A stretch of DNA of 32,590 nt, from assembly GCA_934394515.1 (NCBI GenBank), contig CAKRRU010000015.1, positions 1 through 32,590 of the forward strand. The letters are read 5' to 3'. Both the position numbers and the translations under genes were made by a program. The stretch is from an uncultured Acetatifactor sp. GTDB taxonomy: Bacteria > Bacillota > Clostridia > Lachnospirales > Lachnospiraceae. A model generated the notes under the pieces. It worked only from the letters and a program-made list of their open reading frames with translations, was not told the DNA's origin and ran no database searches. Shown here one piece after another: positions 8,194 to 15,718 of the stretch (its first letter is position 1; each line of letters opens with the position of its first letter).

Positions 8194-10068
8194 TCAGCCT
8201 CTGGGCTCTACACAGATACCGCAGCCGAATCTGGCGGCACCGCATCCCTGACAGGCCTGCTTACAGTTCGGAGAAATCGTCTCATTTTTGGCTTTCTGCC
8301 ATTCTCTTTCCAGAAAAGCTCTGGAGACACCACAATCCAGGAAATCCCATGGAAGAATCTCATCCAAAGGACGTTCTCTGTGTGAATAGAAATCCGGATC
8401 CAGACCGCAGTTCTCAAAAGCTTCCATCCAGATATCATTGTGAAAATATTCGCTCCAGGCATCATAGAAACAGCCCTTGTTATAGACATATAAAAGCACT
8501 TTGGAAAGGCGGCGGTCACCTCTGGCCAGGACCCCTTCCAGAACGCTGACATCCGCTTCGTGCCAGTTGTATTTGATACTCTTCTGATTCAACTGTTCGG
8601 AGATGGATTTTCTGGTCAGGTATGCCTTTTCCACGAACTCTTCTTTCGTACACTGGGGAGCCCACTGAAAAGGAGTAAAAGGCTTCGGCACGAAGAAAGA
8701 GGTACTGGTGACGATCTGGACTCTGCCGTTGACCCGCTTCTCCTTCGGAACCACATCAAAGAAGGTGGCGGCAATCTTGTTGGACAGTTCGGCAATTCCG
8801 CGGATATCTTCTTCGGTCTCGGTAGGATGACCCAGCATGAAATACAACTTGACTCTGGTCCAGCCACCCTCAAAGGCCAGAGCGGATCCCTGGAGAATGA
8901 CTTCTTCGGTGAGACCTTTATTTATTACATCACGCAGTCTCTGGCTGCCTGCCTCCGGCGCAAAAGTCAGGCTGGATTTTTTCACGTCCTGTACCTTGCT
9001 CATGACATCCAGCGAAAAAGCATCGATACGAAGAGACGGCAGGGAAATATTGATATGTCTCTTATCACATTCTTCAATCAGGAAATCGATCAGTTCCGGC
9101 AGCTTACTATAATCACTGGAGCTTAAAGAACTGAGGGAAATTTCCTCATGCCCTGTGTTTTTCAGCATCTCCATAGCATATTTTTTCAGGACTTCCACAT
9201 CACGTTCCCTGACCGGACGATACAGTTGTCCGGCCTGGCAGAAACGGCATCCGCGGATGCATCCTCTCTGAATCTCCAGCACTACCCTGTCCTGAGTGAC
9301 CTTAATATAGGGAACCACAGGCTTCATGGGATAAAAGCTGTCTGTCATATCCGTTACCAGTTCTTTGCGGATGGTGGCGGGGATTCCCTCTCTTGTAGGA
9401 CGGAAGGATGCAATGGTACCGTCCTCGTGATAGGTTGTCTCATAAAAGCGGGGCACATACATCCCCGGCAGTCCGGCAGCCCGGCGTAAGAATTCTTCCC
9501 GGCCGGTCTTCTCTTCCCGACATTGTTTATAGAGATCAATCAGCGGACGATACTGGGTCTCACCTTCGCCGATATAGAAAATATCAAAGAAATCGGCAAT
9601 GGGTTCAGGGTTATAGGTGCAGGGGCCGCCGCCGATCACAATAGGACAGTCTTCGCCTCGCTCTGTGGAAAGTAACGGAATTCCCGCCAGATCCAGAACC
9701 TGTAAAATATTGGTATAACACATCTCGTACTGAATGGTGATGCCCAGAAAATCAAAATCCTTCACCGGATCCTGACTTTCCAGGGCAAACAGCGGAATCT
9801 GCTCCTGCCGCATAATGGCATCCAGATCCACCCAGGGAGAATATACACGCTCACACCAGACGTCTTCCCAGGAGTTGAGCATGCCGTACAGAATCTGGAT
9901 CCCCAGATGGGACATACCGATCTCATAGACATCCGGGAAACACATACAGAAACGGACATCAACGCTGTTTTTGTCCTTCACCACAGCATTGACCTCGTTG
10001 CCGATGTAACGGGCCGGTTTTTCGATTTTCATCAGGATATCATCGTTTAATGCTAACTTTTCGTTCAT
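8194..10068 (-). CDS. TIGR03960 family B12-binding-like/radical SAM protein
   Basis: A 624-residue iron-sulfur enzyme. Residues about 35-180 resemble the cobalamin-binding-like domain of radical SAM methyltransferase-type proteins (FPDVYEIGMSHLG, IVIGGGPC). The radical SAM core starts near 255 with the cluster motif C270-x3-C274-x2-C277 (RGCIRGCRFCQAG). A compact Cys-rich tail (CKQACQGCGAARFGCGICV, from about 602) may bind a second cluster. The reaction of the family is not established. GAGG five bases before ATG fixes the start. Its stop is 49 bases before the DUF2344 partner, and its start is 20 bases after the stop of the DUF4129-like gene, so the radical SAM pair appears to ride on the moxR transcript. 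Confidence 0.92.
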   Translation of the reverse strand: MNEKLALNDDILMKIEKPARYIGNEVNAVVKDKNSVDVRFCMCFPDVYEIGMSHLGIQILYGMLNSWEDVWCERVYSPWVDLDAIMRQEQIPLFALESQDPVKDFDFLGITIQYEMCYTNILQVLDLAGIPLLSTERGEDCPIVIGGGPCTYNPEPIADFFDIFYIGEGETQYRPLIDLYKQCREEKTGREEFLRRAAGLPGMYVPRFYETTYHEDGTIASFRPTREGIPATIRKELVTDMTDSFYPMKPVVPYIKVTQDRVVLEIQRGCIRGCRFCQAGQLYRPVRERDVEVLKKYAMEMLKNTGHEEISLSSLSSSDYSKLPELIDFLIEECDKRHINISLPSLRIDAFSLDVMSKVQDVKKSSLTFAPEAGSQRLRDVINKGLTEEVILQGSALAFEGGWTRVKLYFMLGHPTETEEDIRGIAELSNKIAATFFDVVPKEKRVNGRVQIVTSTSFFVPKPFTPFQWAPQCTKEEFVEKAYLTRKSISEQLNQKSIKYNWHEADVSVLEGVLARGDRRLSKVLLYVYNKGCFYDAWSEYFHNDIWMEAFENCGLDPDFYSHRERPLDEILPWDFLDCGVSRAFLEREWQKAKNETISPNCKQACQGCGAARFGCGICVEPRG

Positions 10069-10088
10069 ACTTACCTCAGGTTATTGAT

Positions 10089-11306
10089 TTACATATAATT
10101 TTTCATCTGCCGTACATCTGCGTCGGTACAGGGAGTATCCGAATAACGGGCCTTTTCATAGATTTCGGCCATCCCTTCCGCTCCCAGTGATCTTTCGGCA
10201 TCTCTAGCAGTATAAAATGGCAGGCTCGTCTTTGCAAGCCCACCGGTATTTATTTTTTTCTGATACATCCGCCGGATCTTCTGCCCAGCATCTAAAAAAG
10301 CAAAGGAAAACCATTTTATCTTTGCCTTTGCGGAAGTATTTTCCGGAGCTGTCTTAAGCTGCTCCCGTTTATCTGCAACCGATGTCTTTTCAGAAACGGC
10401 ATCCGGAAGGGAAAACTGCATCTTATCCCGCAAAAATACGATCAGTCTCCGAATTCCGCGGTACAGCAGAATTGCGCAGACGACGAGAAGCGCAATCATG
10501 GCAGCATATTCCAGAATCACCCATAAAATAAACGGATTCTCTGCTTCCATGGGCGGCAGACCACCACCGCCTGTCTGCTGCAGGGTCACCACATTTTCCG
10601 CCTCGGAATCCTTAGGAAGCAGTCCGAACAGAAAACGAAGCACCAGGATCATCCCGTTTCGCAGTATCTGTAAGAAGGGTTTTAGCCATGCAAACTGTGA
10701 CACCGCAAGAAGCAGGATCCCGGACAACAGCACAAAGACCGTGGTGCTGTGGAATCCGGAGCGGAAGATTTCCCTAAAAGGGATCTTGCCGGTACTCAGT
10801 CGGTTTACAGTAAGAAAATCCTCGTAGGACTGTAAAAACATGATCACGGCATACAATGCGAAGACAAGGATCAGGCTCATGCGGTAATAGAGATCCCAGT
10901 CATCATTTCCCTGATAATGCTGCAGAAAAAGGCATAGGAAAGCGATACCCGCAGCCAGAGGAAGTGGCAATGGATCCGAAGCAAAAGTCTCTGTCCGGAA
11001 ACGCAGCCGGAGAGAATAAATCACGAATCCGGTCCCCACAAGCAGCCGGATTCCTCGGTTCACTCCGTTTGCCGCGGGAACGACATAAAACAGCACCGGT
11101 ACAAGTGCATGTAGAAGAAGCAATACCGGCAGATGCTTACAGCGTTTTCTCACATAATACAGGAAAAACACCGGAAACGCTCCGAGCATCCACAAAAGCA
11201 GGGACGGCCTGTTTTGGGGAGCCAGTGCGGCCAGAAGTGTAGCTGCGGTCAGTGCCGGCGGATAAAAACATAATTGGTTCATCAGGTCAGTCAAAAATTC
11301 TTTCAC
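10089..11306 (-). CDS. DUF4129-like membrane protein of a MoxR-DUF58 cluster
   Basis: About 405 residues if GTG 11306 is the start (two bases after the DUF58 stop); ATG 11282 is an alternative, and an in-frame ATG at 11405 would overlap DUF58 by 97 bases, so it is disfavoured. The N-terminal half holds several hydrophobic helices, then a short external loop (DSEAENVVTLQQTGGGG), one more helix (AAMIALLVVCAILLYRGI), and a cytosolic tail. The tail (IRRMYQKKIN..., MAEIYEKARYSDTPCTDADV) fits the DUF4129 pattern. In related clusters the third gene encodes a transglutaminase-domain membrane protein; no Cys-His-Asp transglutaminase core is visible here. Likely works with MoxR and DUF58 at the membrane; function unknown. 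Confidence 0.75.
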   Translation of the reverse strand: MKEFLTDLMNQLCFYPPALTAATLLAALAPQNRPSLLLWMLGAFPVFFLYYVRKRCKHLPVLLLLHALVPVLFYVVPAANGVNRGIRLLVGTGFVIYSLRLRFRTETFASDPLPLPLAAGIAFLCLFLQHYQGNDDWDLYYRMSLILVFALYAVIMFLQSYEDFLTVNRLSTGKIPFREIFRSGFHSTTVFVLLSGILLLAVSQFAWLKPFLQILRNGMILVLRFLFGLLPKDSEAENVVTLQQTGGGGLPPMEAENPFILWVILEYAAMIALLVVCAILLYRGIRRLIVFLRDKMQFSLPDAVSEKTSVADKREQLKTAPENTSAKAKIKWFSFAFLDAGQKIRRMYQKKINTGGLAKTSLPFYTARDAERSLGAEGMAEIYEKARYSDTPCTDADVRQMKNYM

Positions 11307-11308
11307 AT

Positions 11309-12445
11309 TCAGACGCTTTCTTCCCGTAAGGAGATAAAAGTGATCAAAGACGCTAACGCTTCTCCCAAATCGGGAGGTGTACTCTCGGAGTATGGATAAA
11401 ACCATTTCATATCCGGCTGCTTTTCATGATATTGCAGAAGCAATGCTGCGAAATCTTCGTAAGCATTCGGGGATACAAAGCAGGTATAGAGCGCATTGGA
11501 CGTGTCGGATAACCTGGCGGCAAACAGTTTGGAAAAGTCCGAAACCGGTTTTGACGTATCGATCCGTGCAAGCGCCTGCAGACATGCGTTTCGCTGCCGT
11601 ATTCCGCCGCCGGCTTCCAGAATACATGGTTCTTTGCTGACGGTGTCTGTTCCGTTGCAATACAGAGCCACCTGCATTCCCTGCTCCAGAAACAACAGTA
11701 ACAGAGCTGTGGAGATCTGAAGACAGGCTTCTACGCAGTCCTCTTTTTTCAAGATTCCGGTATCCTCCAGATTTACGAAGATCCGGACAGCCTTCCTGGC
11801 CGTATAATTTTTCTGATTTATCTTCAGTTCCCCGGTATGTGCTGTGGCTTTCCAGTTGATGCTTTTTAAGTCATCCTGGGGCTGGTAATCCCGGATACCC
11901 CGATATTCAAAGGGATCCTCCAGTAAATGTCTTTTTGCCAGAACCTCTCCGCTCAGCTGCTTTAAAGAGCGTTTAAAATCCGGATGGGAAAAAGGTTTGG
12001 GATAAACATAAAGGCTGCACCCGGAAAGTGATGTCGTTGCCGTATACTGCGCTGTCAGAAACAGATCCGATGCTACCAGATCCGCTTCCTGTATAATATA
12101 GTATCCTCTTCTGCCGCCGGTAAAGTGCAGCGTCCGGGTGACCTTCTCCAGACGTCCAATCTGGAAGATGTCATTGCGATAATAACGGTCTGTGGTACGG
12201 GAACCTTTGTCATCGGCAAATACCAGATGTCTGTCAGTCTGGAATTTGACCTTCAGCATGGTAAGAGGCAGACGTTTTCGATTCTCAATGATCTCAGACA
12301 GTTCACTCTCCTGCCCTTCCCAGATTCCCTCTTCTTTAAATGTCAGGAAAACATTCAGATCCCGCTGCCATATTTTTGCATAAACATATTTCTGCCCAAG
12401 ATACAGGAGCAGAGCAAAGACAATAATCCCCAGAAGCTGTATCAT
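11309..12445 (-). CDS. DUF58 domain-containing protein
   Basis: A 378-residue protein: one N-terminal membrane helix (IQLLGIIVFALLLYLGQ), a beta-rich middle region, and the DUF58 core (about 170-300) with DPFEYRGIRDYQPQDDLKSINWKATA, followed by a vWA-like fold (VRIFVNLEDTG). DUF58 proteins are the constant partners of MoxR AAA+ ATPases. The ATG overlaps the moxR stop as ATGA (12442-12445), so the two are translationally coupled. The family is linked to envelope or complex-assembly roles, but the client is unknown here. Confidence 0.92.
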   Translation of the reverse strand: MIQLLGIIVFALLLYLGQKYVYAKIWQRDLNVFLTFKEEGIWEGQESELSEIIENRKRLPLTMLKVKFQTDRHLVFADDKGSRTTDRYYRNDIFQIGRLEKVTRTLHFTGGRRGYYIIQEADLVASDLFLTAQYTATTSLSGCSLYVYPKPFSHPDFKRSLKQLSGEVLAKRHLLEDPFEYRGIRDYQPQDDLKSINWKATAHTGELKINQKNYTARKAVRIFVNLEDTGILKKEDCVEACLQISTALLLLFLEQGMQVALYCNGTDTVSKEPCILEAGGGIRQRNACLQALARIDTSKPVSDFSKLFAARLSDTSNALYTCFVSPNAYEDFAALLLQYHEKQPDMKWFYPYSESTPPDLGEALASLITFISLREESV

Positions 12446-13392
12446 GGCTCAAACCTTTCCGTAGGAACGGGAACAGAAGACAGGACCGCTTCCATTCTGC
12501 CTTCTGCGGAACCGGTATCGGAGCCGAAACTGCATACCAGTCTGTGAGCCAGTACAGGGACCGCCAGGGTACGCACGTCATCGGGAATGACAAAGGAGCG
12601 CCCCTGCAGATAAGCATAGGCCTTGACACAGCGTAAAAGCCCAAGGGTTCCTCTGGGACTGACACCTGCCAGAATACCGTCTGTACGCCGGGTGGCTTCC
12701 GCAATCTGTACCATATACTCCCGGATGCAGGGATGGACGAAGGTCTTCGCAGCTTCTGCCCCGGCGTGTAGAAGTTCTTCTGGGGAAACCACAGGGGTCA
12801 GGGTATCCAGGGGATCTTGTTCCATGTACAGATCCAAAATCCGGAGTTCCTCTTCTCTGGTGGGAAGTTTCATGGACAGTTTCATGAGAAAACGATCCAG
12901 CTGTGCTTCCGGCAGCGGAAATACGCCGGCACTTTCTATGGGATTCTCTGTCGCAATGACAAAAAACGGATCTCCCGGTGTATAAGAGACACCATCGATA
13001 GTCACCTGCCGCTCTTCCATACATTCCAAAAGACCGGCCTGGGTTCTCGGTGTGGCCCGGTTCAATTCATCCGCCAGTAAAATATTGGTAAATACCGGAC
13101 CTTTACGCAGAATGAATTCATTTTTCTGCCTGTCATAGATGTTGATACCCGTGATGTCACCCGGCAACAGATCCGGGGTAAACTGTACCCGCGAGAACCG
13201 GGCGCTTACGGATCTGGCCAGTGCCTTGGCTAATTTTGTCTTTCCTGTGCCGGGAACATCCTCCAAAAGGACATGCCCGCCGGCCAGAAGGGCCGTCAGC
13301 AAAAGTTCTGTAACTTCTTCTTTTCCGACCAGAACTTTTTGAATATTTGTCTGTATTTTTGCCGCGAATTCTTTTCCTGTCTGTTCTGCCAT
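12442..13392 (-). CDS. MoxR-family AAA+ ATPase
   Basis: A 316-residue cytoplasmic AAA+ chaperone-like ATPase. Walker A is EDVPGTGKT (44-52); Walker B is NILLADELNRA with D108/E109; sensor region FFVIATENPIE and the arginine-bearing AQLDRF follow, with a C-terminal lid containing SPRGTLGLLRCVKAYA. Typical partner of the DUF58 protein encoded next. GGGAGA before ATG supports the start. First gene of a six-gene unit driven by the promoter at 13450-13479, whose leader carries a perfect 11-bp inverted repeat. Confidence 0.94.
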   Translation of the reverse strand: MAEQTGKEFAAKIQTNIQKVLVGKEEVTELLLTALLAGGHVLLEDVPGTGKTKLAKALARSVSARFSRVQFTPDLLPGDITGINIYDRQKNEFILRKGPVFTNILLADELNRATPRTQAGLLECMEERQVTIDGVSYTPGDPFFVIATENPIESAGVFPLPEAQLDRFLMKLSMKLPTREEELRILDLYMEQDPLDTLTPVVSPEELLHAGAEAAKTFVHPCIREYMVQIAEATRRTDGILAGVSPRGTLGLLRCVKAYAYLQGRSFVIPDDVRTLAVPVLAHRLVCSFGSDTGSAEGRMEAVLSSVPVPTERFEP

Positions 13393-13420
13393 AATTTCTC
13401 CCGGTTTATTTTTGTCTGAT

Positions 13421-13445
13421 ACGATTCAGAACTTTTCTGAATCGT
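13421..13445. promoter_or_regulatory. Perfect 11-3-11 inverted repeat at moxR promoter +1
   Basis: ACGATTCAGAA-CTT-TTCTGAATCGT is a perfect dyad. It begins five bases past the minus-strand -10 of the moxR promoter, so it covers the predicted start site and first ~25 transcribed bases. It also overlaps the likely -35 zone of the divergent 98-aa gene. There is no T-run after it, so it is not a terminator. It could be an operator for both genes, or a 5'-end RNA hairpin. Confidence 0.7.
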
Positions 13446-13449
13446 TATC

Positions 13450-13479
13450 ATTATACCTTATAAAATTAAGTTCTGCCAG
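13450..13479 (-). promoter_or_regulatory. Sigma-A promoter of the moxR unit
   Basis: Minus strand: CTGGCA (13474-13479), 18-base spacer, perfect TATAAT (13450-13455). Predicted start near 13443, giving a leader of about 50 bases that includes the inverted repeat. On the plus strand a weaker TATAAA (13459-13464) may serve the divergent gene at 13524. Confidence 0.65.
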
Positions 13480-13523
13480 TACCAAAAGAAACATAAATAT
13501 GAACTGCAAAGGGGGAATTCAGG

Positions 13524-13820
13524 ATGGAAAACCGGAATAACAGAAACAAAGAAGAAATCTTAGCGCAAATGCGCAGACAGACAGAAATAAGACCGGAGCA
13601 GAACGACCCGGAATGTACCGCTTCCGCTGCCGGTACATTCCGGATCCGCCTTGCTCTGGCAGGAGTATTACTGTTAACGATCATATTATTGGATCAGAAA
13701 GGCAAATGTTTTGCCGGGATATCCATGGATCAGGTGATTCATTATGTCACAGACGTGGACTATGGCAATAGTCTGAAAACATGGGTGGAAACAGTGGTCA
13801 ACGGTTCGCAAGCTCTGTAG
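13524..13820 (+). CDS. Small single-pass membrane protein, unknown function
   Basis: A 98-residue protein I do not recognise. Residues 1-40 are charged and Gln/Asn/Arg-rich (cytosolic), followed by one helix (about 43-58, LALAGVLLLTIILLDQ) and a ~40-residue outer part ending DVDYGNSLKTWVETVVNG. The start has GGGGG eight bases upstream, a strong Shine-Dalgarno site, which argues for a real gene. It diverges from moxR across a shared control region and its last 23 bases overlap the 3' end of hisIE tail-to-tail. Co-control with moxR through the dyad at 13421-13445 is possible. No catalytic motif is visible. Confidence 0.72.
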   Translation: MENRNNRNKEEILAQMRRQTEIRPEQNDPECTASAAGTFRIRLALAGVLLLTIILLDQKGKCFAGISMDQVIHYVTDVDYGNSLKTWVETVVNGSQAL

Positions 13821-15084
13821 TGATTTCTTCCCAGGTGACATCCTTTTCCGCCATCAGCACCATCATGTGGTACAGGAAATCGCTGATCTCATATTTGACC
13901 TCGTTGGGGTTGGGATTCTTGGCGGCGATCACGATCTCTGTAGCCTCTTCTCCTAATTTCTTAAGGATCTTGTCAATGCCTTTATCAAACAGATAATTGG
14001 TATAAGAACCTTCCTTAGGGTGTACTTTACGATCCTTGATCACATCGAAGACTTCTTCAAATACCTGCAGAGGATTACTACTCTCCTCGTAATCTTTTTT
14101 CGTGATTTCATTGAAGAAGCAGCTCTTGCTTCCGGTATGACAGGCAGCACCGATCTGGGATACCTTTGCCAGGATCGTGTCCATATCACAGTCAGCCACC
14201 AGTTCCTTCACGTACTGATAATGCCCGCTGGTTAAGCCTTTCAGCCATAATTCCTGACGGCTTCTGCTGTAATAGGTCATTTTACCGAGCTTCAGCGTCT
14301 GCTCATAAGCCTCTTCATTCATATAGGCCATCATCAGGACTTCCTGTGTGCGGTAATCCTGTACGATGACAGGTACCATGCCGTCACTGTTTTTCTTGAA
14401 ATCCTCCCACTTGTAAGCAGCCTGGAAAGATTCGATGGGAATATCGTTCTCCCGGCACAGATCTTTCAGGGCAACGATCTCTTTTACGTTGTCGTTGATC
14501 GTATTACCTGTGACACCACATACATTTTCATAGGCGAAAATCTCTAATAATTTGTTCAGTGCCACCTGGTTGATCTGTACAAAGAACGGCAGAGACAATA
14601 CGCTCTGGGTCTCGCGGATCTGATGGGGATTCATCAGGATCATGGCGCAGATATACTTTTCGATTTTTTCCTTATGCTGTTCCAGAACGGCAGGATCATT
14701 GTAAGAGATCAATATCTTCTCCTTGCCGAATTTCAGAGAGACTTCCTCGGTGATCTCAATATTACTCTCCTTCTCATAATCGAGAACTGCCTTTTTACAT
14801 CCGGCATAAAGTAACTTCTTAATATCCTCCATGCGCTTGACATTACCGGCGCCGATGACATCTACTTCTGCCCTGGCACAGATCTCCTTGATGATATCCA
14901 GTGCGGCATCATGCTCGGCATCTCCTTCGGACATATCGAATACGATCAGCTCGTCCGCATTATGCTCACAGTAATAATCCGCAAGACGGACGGGATCCGT
15001 ATCTACGATAGTGGTATCCGTAAGATTTCTTACCGCATGCTCGTGATATAAATAAATACAGGGAACAAATTTCTTGATGATCAT
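13798..15084 (-). CDS. hisIE: HisIE with extra degenerate HisA/HisF-like N-terminal domain
   Basis: Catalyses steps 2 and 3 of histidine synthesis: PR-ATP pyrophosphohydrolase (HisE) and PR-AMP cyclohydrolase (HisI). Of 428 residues, about 1-220 look like a TIM barrel of the HisA/HisF type (KKFVPCIYL, DELIVFDMSEGD, VDVIGAGNVK). HisI spans about 222-325, with DCDMD (298-302), TSGHYQ and the Zn-binding C315/C322 in AACHTGSKSCFF. HisE spans about 340-428, with LGEEATEIVIAAKN and YEISDFLYHMMVLM. In the N-domain the HisF nucleophile-region Asp (normally CLDV) is replaced by CIYL, so it is probably not a working cyclase. GAGG precedes the ATG. Last gene of the his operon; no T-rich terminator is seen after it. 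Confidence 0.92.
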   Translation of the reverse strand: MIIKKFVPCIYLYHEHAVRNLTDTTIVDTDPVRLADYYCEHNADELIVFDMSEGDAEHDAALDIIKEICARAEVDVIGAGNVKRMEDIKKLLYAGCKKAVLDYEKESNIEITEEVSLKFGKEKILISYNDPAVLEQHKEKIEKYICAMILMNPHQIRETQSVLSLPFFVQINQVALNKLLEIFAYENVCGVTGNTINDNVKEIVALKDLCRENDIPIESFQAAYKWEDFKKNSDGMVPVIVQDYRTQEVLMMAYMNEEAYEQTLKLGKMTYYSRSRQELWLKGLTSGHYQYVKELVADCDMDTILAKVSQIGAACHTGSKSCFFNEITKKDYEESSNPLQVFEEVFDVIKDRKVHPKEGSYTNYLFDKGIDKILKKLGEEATEIVIAAKNPNPNEVKYEISDFLYHMMVLMAEKDVTWEEITTELANR

Positions 15085-15103
15085 AATAATCCTCGTACCT
15101 TTC

Positions 15104-15691
15104 TTACAGACTTCCTTTGGTACTTAATACATCCGTTACCTTCGGATTATAGGAAACAGCCTGATCCAGAGCCTTGGCAAATGCCTTGAACATGGCTTCG
15201 ATCATATGGTGATTGTTTCCTGCGGACAGCATCTTGATATGTAAGTTCATACCTGCGCTGTAGGAAACGGCATAGAAAAATTCCCTTACCAGCTCGGTAT
15301 CGAGCTCTCCCACCCGGGGTACGGTAAATTCACATTCAAAATTAAGATAAGGTCTGCCGCTCAGGTCAACGGCACATAAGGCAAGTACCTCATCCATAGG
15401 GAGAATAAAATATCCGTAACGGTTGATCCCTTTCTTGTCTCCCACAGCTTTTTTGATGGCTTCACCCAGGACGATGCCGGTATCCTCCACCGTATGATGA
15501 CCGTCCACCTGCAGATCTCCCTTTACTTTGCATTCCAGATCAAAAAAACCATGTCTTGCAAAGCCGTCCAGCATATGGTCAAAAAAACCGATACCTGTAG
15601 ACAGGTCTGCTTTTCCGCTGCCGTCCAGATTTAAAGTTACGGCAATGTCGGTCTCTTTCGTTGTTCTGGTCACAGATGCTTTACGTTCCAT
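15104..15691 (-). CDS. hisB: Imidazoleglycerol-phosphate dehydratase HisB
   Basis: Step 6 of histidine synthesis: dehydration of imidazole glycerol phosphate to imidazole acetol phosphate, Mn-dependent. The 195-residue length is that of the monofunctional enzyme. Diagnostic segments are GIGFFDHMLDGFARHG, the metal-binding DGHHTVEDTGI (H65, H66, E69) and the second metal motif GNNHHMIEAMFKAFA near residue 160. It lies 27 bases after hisD and 19 bases before hisIE. Confidence 0.97.
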   Translation of the reverse strand: MERKASVTRTTKETDIAVTLNLDGSGKADLSTGIGFFDHMLDGFARHGFFDLECKVKGDLQVDGHHTVEDTGIVLGEAIKKAVGDKKGINRYGYFILPMDEVLALCAVDLSGRPYLNFECEFTVPRVGELDTELVREFFYAVSYSAGMNLHIKMLSAGNNHHMIEAMFKAFAKALDQAVSYNPKVTDVLSTKGSL

Positions 15692-15718
15692 AAAATTCTC
15701 CTTTACCAGAGGAAATAA

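Noticed and set aside
13421..13445. Intrinsic terminator reading of the 11-bp inverted repeat
   Set aside because: Neither strand has a T-run after the stem, and no gene ends just upstream on either strand.
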